Under the pieces are notes generated by a model. The model did no database searches. It worked only from the letters and a program-made list of their open reading frames with translations, and was not told where the DNA came from. A stretch of 31,817 nucleotides of DNA from assembly GCA_900752115.1 (NCBI GenBank), contig CAADUC010000074.1, forward strand, positions 1 to 31,817, given 5' to 3'. The position numbers were made by a program, and so were the translations under genes. Shown in pieces: positions 9,101-15,862 of this stretch (positions within the stretch are counted from its first letter, which is position 1; each line of letters begins with the position of its first letter). This DNA is from Clostridia bacterium (GTDB lineage Bacteria; Bacillota; Clostridia; Oscillospirales; Acutalibacteraceae).

Positions 9101-10214
9101 ACACATTCGCCAGCGGGTCATCGTTTTCCTCCGTGAAGACGATCTGCGTATAGCCCTGCAATATAAAGGAAGCGATAAAAAGCGCGGCAAAAACGGCGGG
9201 CATGGCGTATCTCGTCTTATAGCTGAGCCTTGAGAAGAGCGCCATCGGAACATGCGGCGATTTTTTTCTCGTCTTTTCCAGCAGCGGGTCCATTGCAAGG
9301 ATCATCGCGGGGAGGACGGTGAAGGCGCAGAGCATGCTGATGAATACGCCCTTAGCAAGCACGATGCCGAGCTCCGGCCCGAGCTTGAAGCTCAAAAACA
9401 CGAGCGCCAGCAATCCCACGACCGTGGTAAGCGAGCTGGAGGCGATGGAGGAAACCGAACCGGCGAGCGCCGTTTTCATGGCAGAAACCTTGTCGCTGTG
9501 CGTGACCTTTTCCTGCCGGTAGCGATTCATCAAAATGATGGAATAGTCCATGGAGAGCACGAGCTGCAAAATGGGCCCGACCGTTGCGGTCATCTCATCG
9601 ACGTACGGGAACAGGATGTTCGTTCCCATGTTGAGCACAACGGCGACGCCGATGGTGACGAGAAACAGCACGGGGTCCAGCCATGAATCGGACATGACCA
9701 GCAAAATGATAACGGCGAGCGTCAGCGCAAGAACGACGACCCAGAGCGGAAGCTCCGTTGCCGGAACGTCGTTATTCTCATACGCCATCGTATAGCCGGG
9801 GAAGCCCTCTTCGATAGCGGCTTCGATCGCGTGCTCCTCGTCGGTGTCGTAATCGTACCGGCTGTTCACAACAAAGAGCGTGTGATTGTCCTTATTGTAT
9901 TCCTCGCTGCCGGCTTCGTACGCGACGCCGCTTACGTTCGGTATAGCTTCCAGCTGCGCTTTGATTTCGGGTATCTGATCGGCGGTCAGATCATCGAACA
10001 TCACGCGGATCGACGCCGTCTCGTCGGACTCGGGGAAGACGTCCTCCATAATGGAAAGCCCCTGCTTCATTTCGGAGCTGTCCGCAAGATATTTTGTCCG
10101 ATCCCGGTTGATCGGAACGCGCAGCGCGAGAACGGCACAAACTGCCGTCAGCGCAAGCATGACGGCAGTGAGAACGCGGCGGCGGTTTATAAGAAACTCT
10201 GCAAGCTTTTTCAT
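6156..10214 (-). CDS. MMPL/RND-superfamily exporter with a giant repeat-containing outer domain
   Basis: A 1352-residue membrane protein of the MMPL/RND superfamily, which exports lipids or small hydrophobic compounds using the proton gradient. The first transmembrane helix is at about 14-32, followed by an outer domain and a block of five helices (about 155-310) with GPILQLVLSMDYSIILMNRYR; Asp223 is the usual buried acidic residue. The second half has a matching block from about 1185 to the end (MGATIDYGIVFCNFYM). Between about 410 and 1095 the second outer domain consists of about nine degenerate repeats of 65-90 residues with the pattern LVQLAVSG..LD...LA..FGMD...V..LY.LY....MTL.DF..FL. 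Typical bacterial MMPL proteins are 700-1100 residues. The start has AAGGG 11 nt upstream and a normal first helix. A divergent TetR-type gene shares the control region. Confidence 0.9.
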   Translation of the reverse strand: MKKLAEFLINRRRVLTAVMLALTAVCAVLALRVPINRDRTKYLADSSEMKQGLSIMEDVFPESDETASIRVMFDDLTADQIPEIKAQLEAIPNVSGVAYEAGSEEYNKDNHTLFVVNSRYDYDTDEEHAIEAAIEEGFPGYTMAYENNDVPATELPLWVVVLALTLAVIILLVMSDSWLDPVLFLVTIGVAVVLNMGTNILFPYVDEMTATVGPILQLVLSMDYSIILMNRYRQEKVTHSDKVSAMKTALAGSVSSIASSSLTTVVGLLALVFLSFKLGPELGIVLAKGVFISMLCAFTVLPAMILAMDPLLEKTRKKSPHVPMALFSRLSYKTRYAMPAVFAALFIASFILQGYTQIVFTEENDDPLANVFPKKNTVAVVYRNEDEAKIDSVISELEKDERVSDILGYANTLGKEMTAEDMGKAVAELSDDAEPIGDNLLRMLYFIAEDGKMPVITASDFINFITDTVLPDKTIGKHLDAALRDNAEQFRTLADRTRLTTAISVDEMAELFGIDRERVEKLYLYYTIQNGVADSGTMTLPVFVDYVLNSVAANETYGSMVSASAIASLRQLQTYTNTNTVLAARSAADLAALIGADESTVNTVFILDNAGDVSAQTMSLPEFSSFLCGSLLQDALFSSYFDDAAKAQAQTMDALVQLAVSGQGLPPDQMAQTLGMDAESVSKLYSLYFSADPAFQKEAAAMTMTLTDFLPLLKANAPAEQQAQLAQTEQLVNLAVSGQALDAETMAGVTGMTTENVAGLYLMSGTEAMTLPDFLSAALTQAPDNAGLQQMNQLVQLAVSGAALDASSLASVFGMDTAQVCQIFALVLAGQKTVALADFSAFLVNSVLTDTAYAGAFSEEQAAQLRRLDSIAQLAVSGTPLDAGTLAQLFDTDTDTITMAFRLYFGRDISQKTMSLKAFTDFALSDPLVSGMMDASTLGRIQFLQAILNAAINGTAFTSARLASFLGMDPAQTEQLYILRMGENGGTDSWTISPRSFVAFAATDVLGDAELAKQIDEKTAEELRQGHTLIEAVVSEKAYTASEMTALLSSLTDKVTENETEILYLLYGGVNDADPTEKMTIVELFDLLCDKMMNDGRFAEYFDGETKKEILDSKAELEDAVAQMRGKAYARMVVTSDYPDESPETSDYVTRIDTLCRENLSEYYLVGNSVMVSEMDRAFDSEYRMISLITAISVFLVVLIAFRHPILPLILTLLVQCGVFITVTVIGAYSGSIYYLALLIVQSILMGATIDYGIVFCNFYMDSRKTMDVTDALRAAYEGSIHTIMTSGSILVLVLAALGILVSSPMISDVSTTLSIGALVAMLLILLILPGMTICCDRLINRKKTEEKTKTP
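6929..8984 (-). repeat. Coding region for about nine degenerate protein repeats within the MMPL exporter
   Basis: At protein level the phrases LVQLAVSGQGL, LVNLAVSGQAL, LVQLAVSGAAL and IAQLAVSGTPL recur, each followed by a GMD-like segment and then MTLxDF (MTLPDF, MTLTDF, MSLPEF, MSLKAF, VALADF). The central four or five copies are best conserved, the outer ones more diverged. The DNA itself is not repetitive, so the copies are old rather than newly duplicated. Boundaries are approximate. Confidence 0.75.
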
Positions 10215-10250
10215 GGCGCATTACCCTTCTTGACTTTTTCCGTTTGTTTC

Positions 10251-10280
10251 ATTATGATGAACATATGTTGATTATTCAAC
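10251..10280 (-). promoter_or_regulatory. Promoter of the MMPL exporter with a palindrome in the spacer
   Basis: Reading the minus strand, TTGAAT (10274-10279) and CATAAT (10251-10256) are 17 bp apart. AACATATGTT (10260-10269), a perfect palindrome, lies inside the spacer, and GTTGATTATTCAAC (10267-10280) gives a second imperfect one over the -35. A TetR-type dimer bound here would block the exporter promoter. The divergently encoded regulator is the obvious candidate. Confidence 0.6.
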
Positions 10281-10367
10281 CGACAGTTCTTTCGGTATGG
10301 AATAAAAATCAACACACCGTTGGAAAATGTTGAGGGTTTAAAAAAAATTCATTTTTAGGAGGCTGCC

Positions 10368-10910
10368 ATGGAGAAAAAAGAGGATCGCCGCATTGCGATG
10401 ACAAAGCGCCTGCTGAAGGCCGCGCTGATCGAGCTGCTGAAGGAACAGGACATATACCACATTTCCATTCGGGAGCTTTGTGAAAGAGCCGACGTGAACC
10501 GAACGACATTCTATAAGTATTACGGAAGTCAGTTCGATCTGCTGACCGATATGGAAAAGGATATGCTGGACTTTATCGCAAAAGCCATCGAGCGCCATGA
10601 AACCGAACCGGAGAAAATCATCACCGCCGCCTGCCGGTATCTGGAGGAGAATCTGGAATTTGCCCGCCTGATCATCAACAACAACGTTGATCCGGCATTT
10701 GCCCACAAGCTGTTTGCCATGGATAGCTTAAAGGAAAGCGCGCGCAAAATGCTCTCCGGCAGCAACAGTGAAGCGGAGCTTGCGTATGTCTATAACTTTC
10801 TGACCTACGGCGCTTTCCGCATGGTGTGTGTCTGGCTGAACAAGGAGGAGCGGGAGCCGCCCGATCTTTTTGCCGCGTTTCTCTGCCGGGTGCTGTACAG
10901 CAGATTCTGA
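10368..10910 (+). CDS. TetR/AcrR-family transcriptional regulator
   Basis: A 180-residue repressor-like protein. The N-terminal DNA-binding domain (about 8-55) carries the characteristic ISIRELCERADVNRTTFYKYY, followed by the helix leading into the ligand-binding domain (SQFDLLTDMEKDML). The C-terminal part resembles the TetR_C_33/DhaS-like group often found in Firmicutes (YNFLTYGAFRMVCVWLNKEER). AGGAGG lies 5 nt upstream of the ATG. It is divergent to the MMPL exporter, the usual arrangement for local repression relieved by the transported compound. The ligand cannot be read from sequence. Confidence 0.9.
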   Translation: MEKKEDRRIAMTKRLLKAALIELLKEQDIYHISIRELCERADVNRTTFYKYYGSQFDLLTDMEKDMLDFIAKAIERHETEPEKIITAACRYLEENLEFARLIINNNVDPAFAHKLFAMDSLKESARKMLSGSNSEAELAYVYNFLTYGAFRMVCVWLNKEEREPPDLFAAFLCRVLYSRF

Positions 10911-11310
10911 TCTTTCCGCTTTTGAAAGCGGCCCGCTGTCCTGCCCGCACGGACCGAGAAAGGCGCGGCGGGCTTTAATGTGCTTCGTCTGGGGCTGCTG
11001 GCATCCCCAATACCCGCGCCTATGTATGGACGGTGCTAATCGGATATTCCGCCATGAAAAAAGAGTGCGGCTGACCGAGCCCGGATCTTCTGCCGGCGGG
11101 CGCGGGCTCTGCGAGGCTTTTTGAAAAAAATGAGCCGCCGCGTCATGCTTTGTATGACGCGGCGGCTCGTTCCCCAACAATTTAACTGTATAGTGCCCGG
11201 CGGCAACAGTCAAGAGAAATTGCGTGATCGCCGGCAATTTCATTGTGATGCACAATGCGGGTCTGGCTTTTTCTCCGATCCCGTCACTCTTTTCCATCGG
11301 CGGTCTCTGG
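10911..11310. other. Intergenic stretch with several hairpins and no convincing gene
   Basis: No frame here looks coding. It contains a hairpin CCGCTTT/AAAGCGG just after the TetR gene (about 10917-10932), a GAGCCCG/CGGGCTC stem at 11077-11109 with a T run 8 nt later (possible weak plus-strand terminator), the very strong stem at 11132-11168 listed separately, and two back-to-back palindromes AAATTGC/GCAATTT (11217-11240) and CATTGTG/CACAATG (11241-11257), about 55 bp upstream of the next promoter. Confidence 0.5.
11121..11168 (-). terminator. Strong minus-strand rho-independent terminator
   Basis: Perfect 15-bp arms GAGCCGCCGCGTCAT (11132-11146) and its complement (11154-11168) flank a 7-nt loop. 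On the minus strand it is followed by ATTTTTTTC. The only minus-strand gene upstream of it ends about 500 bp away, so it may end a long 3' tail or an unseen RNA. Confidence 0.75.
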
Positions 11311-11334
11311 TATCATAAAAGTACAAAAAGGAGG
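11307..11334 (+). promoter_or_regulatory. Extended -10 promoter and ribosome binding site for the tiny-ORF transcript
   Basis: TGG-TATCAT (-10 at 11311-11316, with the TG extension) precedes AAGGAGG at 11328-11334. No good -35 is visible at 17 bp. Palindromes upstream could bind a regulator. Confidence 0.5.
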
Positions 11335-11338
11335 CTGA

Positions 11339-11497
11339 ATGATGCCCCCCGGACCGCTGGAGTCTGGGGAAAATGACACCGAAAAACGCGTGAAAGGATC
11401 TCCGACAGCATCCGCCGTATGCGGAAAGCCCCCGGCGAAGCGGGGCAGAAAAGCGAAGAAGGGAGAAGATTTGCACGGGGATGCAGCGGTGTCATGA
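11339..11497 (+). CDS. Small basic protein of unknown function (51-52 residues)
   Basis: Two adjacent ATGs at 11339 and 11342 lie 4 and 7 nt after a perfect AAGGAGG; the second is better placed. The product is hydrophilic, rich in Pro, Gly and Lys, with a basic stretch AKRGRKAKKG near the C terminus and one Cys. I recognise no family. Strong translation signals and its place in a short promoter-to-terminator unit argue that it is expressed, but the composition is low-complexity and coding could be accidental. Confidence 0.45.
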   Translation: MMPPGPLESGENDTEKRVKGSPTASAVCGKPPAKRGRKAKKGEDLHGDAAVS

Positions 11498-11521
11498 ATT
11501 TGAAGAAAGGAGGTAACCAGG

Positions 11522-11548
11522 ATGTTAGATATTAAGAGTGAAAGATAG
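11522..11548 (+). CDS. Eight-codon ORF with a perfect ribosome binding site
   Basis: ATG at 11522 opens an eight-residue frame (MLDIKSER) ending in TAG inside the left arm of the terminator hairpin. AAGGAGG at 11507-11513 is 8 nt upstream. The tight link of a tiny peptide with a terminator resembles a leader-peptide attenuator, but no plus-strand gene follows. It may be a leader whose target was lost or an independent micro-transcript. Confidence 0.4.
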   Translation: MLDIKSER

Positions 11549-11597
11549 CCCTTGACTGCGAATCTTCTGTAACGCAGTCAGGGGCTATCTTTTTTTA
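11541..11597 (+). terminator. Strong rho-independent terminator
   Basis: Arms of 20 nt (11541-11560 and 11573-11592, one G-U pair) with a 12-nt loop, followed by a T run. It ends the tiny-ORF transcript. Confidence 0.9.
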
Positions 11598-11669
11598 TGC
11601 TCTGAGCCGTGAGTCTGCGCCGATGCGGAAAAATCACGGGAAGGCTGCCGATACCGGATGCACGGTCTC

Positions 11670-12752
11670 TCACCGCGGAACGCGGGAATACACCAGCGCG
11701 CCGGTCACGTTAACGCTCTCGGCGCTTTCGTTTTCCGACAGGGCGTTGAATGTCTCGGGGTTTTTTACATACAAGCGATACGTTCCCGCCGGAATTTCCT
11801 CAATCAGCAGCAGGGATGAGCCCCCTTGCTTTTCCTGAAAAAACGCCGTGCCGTCCTCGGAACGGATACCGTATTCCAACGCCTGCCCGTTTCTCGCCCA
11901 TGTGATGGAAAGCCATAAGGACGAGTCGTTTTCCTCCATAACGATCTCAAACGGGGATACGATCTCCCCTCCCGGGGCAAGATCGGAAAACGAAATGCCG
12001 TCCTGCCATTCCATATCGTCCGGAGCGTTTTCCCGCTCTCTGACGTTTCCGCCGCTCTCATAGGCTCGGGGATCGTCCGGCTCCTGCGCAATACGGATGC
12101 GATAGACCGTATGGATCCGCCCCGGATCGGTTTCAAGGATTCTGCCGTCGTATGTGATCTCGATCACGTCTCCCACCTGCAGCGCGGGGGACGGCTCCAT
12201 GTTCTCCATGGGGACCTCCAGCAGAGCCGCGCTGTTGATCGCCCAGCCGGCTTCCGGTTTTACAAGGAAATACCCGTCGCGGATCTCAAGGATCTCCGCT
12301 TCAAAGGTGATGCTATCCGGGGAATTTTCGTCGGAACTACGGCCGCGAATCTCCGCATTTTCCACTGTCAAATAAACGATAATATCCTCGTCGGTCATGT
12401 TCTGCGCTTTCACGCCCACTCTGAACCAGATTCTCTTATCCGCGTCAAATTCCGCGGGCATTCCTTGGGTGAGATAAACCGCCGTATAACCGGTCTCCAT
12501 TGTTTCCTCCACAGGGGCTAAAAGGACTTCCGTGTCCACCAGCCCGCCGTTGAGCCATATTCTGACCGTATATTTTGTCGCACGAAACTCTTCCTCGGAG
12601 TATACGAACCTCTCCTGGGTTCCCGCCGGAATAATGATTCGGAACGTATATCGTTCCGGCTTCGGCCTTGTCAGGAGGCAGACCGCAGCAATTCCGCAGA
12701 CGATGACGATCAACAGGATTCCCCGCAAAACGGGCTTTTTACCGCTTGTCAT
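11670..12752 (-). CDS. Membrane-anchored hypothetical protein, possible DUF3221-like domain
   Basis: A 360-residue protein with a basic N terminus and one membrane helix (about 8-28, VLRGILLIVIVCGIAAV), the remainder predicted outside the cell. A middle segment (about 155-225: FEAEILEIRDGYFLV...LQVGDVIEITYDG) resembles the OB-like DUF3221/YobA domain; the N- and C-terminal beta-rich parts are not recognised. The ATG at 12752 follows AAGGAG by about 12 nt, a little long. It stands alone on the minus strand between the tiny-ORF unit and the repeat region. I cannot assign a function. Confidence 0.65.
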   Translation of the reverse strand: MTSGKKPVLRGILLIVIVCGIAAVCLLTRPKPERYTFRIIIPAGTQERFVYSEEEFRATKYTVRIWLNGGLVDTEVLLAPVEETMETGYTAVYLTQGMPAEFDADKRIWFRVGVKAQNMTDEDIIVYLTVENAEIRGRSSDENSPDSITFEAEILEIRDGYFLVKPEAGWAINSAALLEVPMENMEPSPALQVGDVIEITYDGRILETDPGRIHTVYRIRIAQEPDDPRAYESGGNVRERENAPDDMEWQDGISFSDLAPGGEIVSPFEIVMEENDSSLWLSITWARNGQALEYGIRSEDGTAFFQEKQGGSSLLLIEEIPAGTYRLYVKNPETFNALSENESAESVNVTGALVYSRVPR

Positions 12753-12789
12753 GGCTTTTACACACTCCTTTTTCTTTTTTGGGATAAAC

Positions 12790-12827
12790 AAATCTGACTG
12801 AATGAAACGGGGAAATCTGACTGAATG
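12790..12827. repeat. Two direct copies of a 15-bp repeat
   Basis: AAATCTGACTGAATG occurs at 12790-12804 and 12813-12827 (period 23 bp), just upstream of the membrane-anchored hypothetical gene. It may be a regulator binding site or part of a decayed mobile element. Confidence 0.7.
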
Positions 12828-12956
12828 GGCTGACTTCGGTTCCTCGACAGGCCACAGGACTGCACATATCAACCGCTGTTACAGGTCATAAAACGAAAAA
12901 GTTATACCCTGGGGCGAAAAGTCGTTTGAAAAAGTTCTCGGCTGAGGTCACGCTTT

Positions 12957-13035
12957 TCAGAAAAATGTGTGGAAACCATTTATAAAATGTCAGAAAAATG
13001 TGCGTAGCGGCTATCAATTTCCCCGGAAAAATGTG
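12957..13035 (+). repeat. Three repeats spaced exactly 33 bp
   Basis: TCAGAAAAATGTG (12957-12969), GTCAGAAAAATGTG (12989-13002) and CCGGAAAAATGTG (13023-13035) place AAAAATGTG at 12961, 12994 and 13027, 33 bp apart each time. Multiple terminal repeats of this kind occur at ends of IS21-type elements, and iterons also occur in origins. No transposase remains nearby. The stretch 12753-13064 otherwise holds no gene. Confidence 0.7.
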
Positions 13036-13064
13036 TTATGGCTCTCTGCTCTCCGGAAGAAAAT

Positions 13065-14123
13065 TCAACGCTCCGTTTGCGCCTTAATATACCGCGTTGT
13101 TCGCCCTGCACCGATCCGCCTTATCGAGCCGGTTTTGACCATTACGCCAAGGACGGCTTCGACGGTCGTGGGGCTGACATCGGGGAGAATTTTGCAAATC
13201 TCGGCTTTGGATAGCGGCGTCAGGCTGTTCAGAACGGTTGCTTCCACACGGGCCTTCTTCGTGATCTTCTTGCCGTGTACCACCGCGAACCGCTTGTCCA
13301 GTTCCTTGTAGCACATATAAAGGGTAGACAAGAAATTCTCCATAAAGGGGAAATAGGAGTTCTCATTCGTTTCCCACCCGGCCGAAGACTGCCGCAGGGC
13401 TTCGTAATAATACGCCTTGTAGTTGTTGATCTGCTCTTCAAAGGACACATATTTCCCGGCATCAAAGCCATTTTTATATAACAATAGCAATGATAGCAGA
13501 CGAGACATTCTGCCGTTGCCATCCCGGAACGGGTGGATGCAGAGAAAGTCCAGAATCACGCAGGGGATCAAAAGGAGCTGGTTGATATTCGCGTCGCTTC
13601 GGGCATCCAGATAGGCAAGCTCCAACTGCTCCATCGCTTTTGGCGTCTCGCTCGCAGGCGTGGGACGGAATCGGACGCGGCGGTTTCCGTCGGCGTCGAT
13701 TTCTAAAATCACATTATCGTCCGTCTTATATTGCCCGCCGTCCTCATAGCCCGCAACACTCATCATCATTTCGTGCAGACGCAGAATGTCACTCTGCCGG
13801 AAATCGATGTGCTCATAGTCCAGGTGGATCGCATTAAGGGCGTCACGATATCCGGCAATCTCCGCCTCATTGTGGTTCAGCGGGGCGCTGTTCTGATTGA
13901 CAATGGCGGCGATACGCTCGTCGCTTGTTACAATGCCCTCGATGGCGTTGGAGCTTTTGATGGACTGAACCTTTGCGACGGCTTCCAACTCGGTGAAGAT
14001 CTGCGTGTATTCGTCCTTGCGCACGCCTGCCATAGTTTTCAGCGCCGCAATATTGGAAGTAAGGTTCACGAGGTTTGCCGGAAGCAAACCGTTATTCAAA
14101 AAGGAGTAATCGAATTTTCTCAT
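13065..14123 (-). CDS. Fic family protein (class II, self-inhibited) with C-terminal winged helix
   Basis: A 352-residue Fic protein; the family transfers AMP (or another nucleotide moiety) to target proteins. The Fic core is HPFRDGNGR at 197-205. The inhibitory helix comes before the core (SSNAIEG, Ser58 to Gly63), which marks class II Fic. The N terminus is a Fic_N-like region, and the C terminus (about 290-345, LSKAEICKILPDVSPTTVEAVLGVMVKTGSI) looks like a winged-helix DNA-binding domain, suggesting autoregulation. The ATG at 14123 lies 8 nt after AAAGGCGG; a longer frame adds seven residues without a better site. Inverted TCTGCACATA boxes surround the promoter. It is the leftmost recognisable gene of the integrative element. 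Confidence 0.92.
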   Translation of the reverse strand: MRKFDYSFLNNGLLPANLVNLTSNIAALKTMAGVRKDEYTQIFTELEAVAKVQSIKSSNAIEGIVTSDERIAAIVNQNSAPLNHNEAEIAGYRDALNAIHLDYEHIDFRQSDILRLHEMMMSVAGYEDGGQYKTDDNVILEIDADGNRRVRFRPTPASETPKAMEQLELAYLDARSDANINQLLLIPCVILDFLCIHPFRDGNGRMSRLLSLLLLYKNGFDAGKYVSFEEQINNYKAYYYEALRQSSAGWETNENSYFPFMENFLSTLYMCYKELDKRFAVVHGKKITKKARVEATVLNSLTPLSKAEICKILPDVSPTTVEAVLGVMVKTGSIRRIGAGRTTRYIKAQTER

Positions 14124-14137
14124 ACAGCGCCCGCCTT

Positions 14138-14252
14138 TCTGCACATAATTATAGAATATTATATGCAGAAAAGCAAGAGTTCATCCAGATTATCTGCACA
14201 TACTATCTCAAACTATACGCAGAAATGATTTTGAAATAGTATGTCCGCAGAA
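14138..14252 (-). promoter_or_regulatory. Fic promoter with repeated TCTGC-NATA operator boxes
   Basis: On the minus strand TTGCTT (14171-14176) and TATAAT (14148-14153) are 17 bp apart. An imperfect palindrome from TCTGCACATAA (14138) to TATGCAGA (ending 14169) covers the -10 and spacer. A second spans 14193-14222 (TCTGCACATA / TATACGCAGA), and a further half-site GTATGTCCGCAGA ends at 14252. The regular occurrence suggests cooperative binding, most simply by the Fic protein's own winged helix. Confidence 0.65.
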
Positions 14253-14281
14253 ACAACAGTACTGCCCTATGTCTTCCATAT

Positions 14282-14440
14282 TCACTTCATGATTCGGAGG
14301 ATCAGTTCATTGATATCCTCCGTGGGCTTCCCGGCCTTCACAGCCTTATTCCGGAAATTCAGCAGCGCCGTCATCATCAGGCGCACCTCGCGTGGGCTCA
14401 GCGCAACAACTACTTTCTGCTCTTTCTTCCAGAACAACAT
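14282..14440 (-). CDS. Small conserved mobile-element protein of unknown function
   Basis: A 52-residue basic, helical protein (ALSPREVRLMMTALLNFRNK near the centre). Small proteins like this occur in Firmicutes conjugative elements next to ArdC-like genes; no function is known to me. The ATG at 14440 follows GAGGTGG by about 5 nt; a longer frame starting at 14494 lacks a better site. Confidence 0.6.
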   Translation of the reverse strand: MLFWKKEQKVVVALSPREVRLMMTALLNFRNKAVKAGKPTEDINELILRIMK

Positions 14441-14503
14441 AGTCACCACCTCGTCGTTTTCTTTTATGCTATCGGAACCAACGGTGATTGGCAAATATGC
14501 AAA

Positions 14504-15511
14504 TCATCGCTCCTGATCGCGCTCCTTCTGCTTCACCTCCATTACGGAGCCGCAAGCCTTTTCGTATTCCTTGTCGGTGATAAGTCCGGCCTTATAATCC
14601 ATGTAAGTGGCTGCCGCCTGTGCGTCCTTGATGGCGCGGATCAGCGTCTCGGGCTTGTCCCGGATGGCCTGAATCCAGGACTGCACATATGCCTTGTGGT
14701 TATCGATGTGCTGCGGTGTAGCGGTCACACCCAGATTCACACCCATGAAGCAGGAACACATCTCCGCCACCAGCTCCTCGTAAGCATACTGCGGTGTGCC
14801 GAACAGCGCCCCCTGCGGTCGGTTCAGCCTTGCGGGATGGCCGGTGGAGTGAGACAGTTCATGGAGTGCTGTGGCGTTGAAGGCGTACTCGCTATGGAAA
14901 GAGCCGGGGCTGGGCAGGTGGATTTTGTCCTGCATGGGTGAATAGTAGGTCTGATCGCCGCCGTCTGTCAGAATCTCCACGCCCATTCCGCTGCTGAGCT
15001 TTTCGATCAATGCATCCGGTGTAATGTCGCTCTTTTGCACCGCAGGGCGCTCCGGCATTCCCTCAATATCGCAGGCGTTGAACACCGCCGTGTAACGAGT
15101 GGACAGCGTAAACTCCTTTTCGCCGCGGCCGTTCTCCAACTCCTGCTTGTACTGTTCCCAGGTCAGCGCCTTCTTGTTGGCGATATCGTAGGGATACCAG
15201 TATTCCACATAGGTTGCCTTGGAACCTTTCTTCAGGTGCCACTTTTGTTTGGGGTGGTACTTGCCGTCTGCATCCATGATCTGTACCATCGTCACCCAGC
15301 GAGGATCGCTGTAGCCCTTCATCATGGCGATGAGGGAGAGCCAGAAGGCATTGCTGCCCCGGTAGCAGGCCTTGGTGATGCCGTTATGCGGAGCATCGCC
15401 GCCGCTGCCGCGCCATTCCTTCTGCCACTCCAGCCCCTTTTCCTCCAGCACGTGGGCGAAGGTCTCGGCCAGCTCAGCACGGTATTCGTCCTTATTCTTC
15501 GGCCGGCTCAT
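14504..15511 (-). CDS. ArdC-like antirestriction protein with zincin metallopeptidase domain
   Basis: A 335-residue protein with an N-terminal ArdC-type single-strand DNA-binding domain (about 8-120: NGITKACYRGSNAFWLSL, KKGSKATYVEYW) and a C-terminal zincin-like domain with HELSHSTGH (217-225) and the downstream Glu in YAYEELVAE (about 243-250). ArdC-type proteins protect incoming plasmid or ICE DNA from restriction in the new host. The ATG at 15511 has GGGAGG 8 nt upstream and lies inside the end of a 28-codon ORF, so translation may be coupled. It belongs to the minus-strand ICE operon. Confidence 0.88.
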   Translation of the reverse strand: MSRPKNKDEYRAELAETFAHVLEEKGLEWQKEWRGSGGDAPHNGITKACYRGSNAFWLSLIAMMKGYSDPRWVTMVQIMDADGKYHPKQKWHLKKGSKATYVEYWYPYDIANKKALTWEQYKQELENGRGEKEFTLSTRYTAVFNACDIEGMPERPAVQKSDITPDALIEKLSSGMGVEILTDGGDQTYYSPMQDKIHLPSPGSFHSEYAFNATALHELSHSTGHPARLNRPQGALFGTPQYAYEELVAEMCSCFMGVNLGVTATPQHIDNHKAYVQSWIQAIRDKPETLIRAIKDAQAAATYMDYKAGLITDKEYEKACGSVMEVKQKERDQER

Positions 15512-15578
15512 CTGCGATCGCCTCCCATTCTTCCGGCGTCAGGGTGTCCTCGTCGATAAACACGATTTCTGTCTTCAT
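15492..15578 (-). CDS. 28-residue acidic peptide overlapping ardC
   Basis: A short acidic ORF (starts MKTEIVFIDEDTLTPEEW, ends in a Glu-rich tail) with GGAGGG 7 nt upstream. Its ATG overlaps the preceding stop (ATGA), and its last 20 bases overlap the ardC start. The tight packing in a translationally coupled series supports coding. Function unknown. Confidence 0.55.
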   Translation of the reverse strand: MKTEIVFIDEDTLTPEEWEAIADEPAEE

Positions 15579-15862
15579 CTTGCATCCCTCCGATCTTTCG
15601 GTGTTTGAGAAGGAACGTCTTCAACGGAAACCCTTTTCGGAGGCGTATCAACCTCTGCCAGAAAATTCCGAGAGATCGTTTTTCCATTCTGGTCTCGGTA
15701 TAGCGTCACGCACAGCGGTACGCCGCAGTTCAACCGCTCCTTCAGGTCAGGCAGAAACGGTTCCTCGCTCTTGTATTCGACGCTTTCGACTACTTCGCCG
15801 CGAAAGCCCAGATAGTCGATCCTGGCTACGAGGTTTACACCGGTAGGACAGACCTTCTTCAT
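15575..15862 (-). CDS. ICE-associated hypothetical protein (95 residues)
   Basis: A small soluble beta-rich protein with a basic C-terminal tail. I recognise no domain. AAGGAG lies 9 nt upstream, the start overlaps the previous stop (ATGA), and the stop overlaps the next start, so it is part of the coupled ArdC-type cassette. Confidence 0.7.
   Translation of the reverse strand: MKKVCPTGVNLVARIDYLGFRGEVVESVEYKSEEPFLPDLKERLNCGVPLCVTLYRDQNGKTISRNFLAEVDTPPKRVSVEDVPSQTPKDRRDAR

Noticed and set aside
11040..11125. Possible leader peptide (MKKECG) plus attenuator near 11054
   Set aside because: No ribosome binding site, the T run is 8 nt from the stem, and no regulated gene follows on the plus strand.
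12957..13035. CRISPR array suggested by regularly spaced repeats
   Set aside because: Only three short (9-13 bp) repeats, no cas genes, and spacers too short for a normal array.
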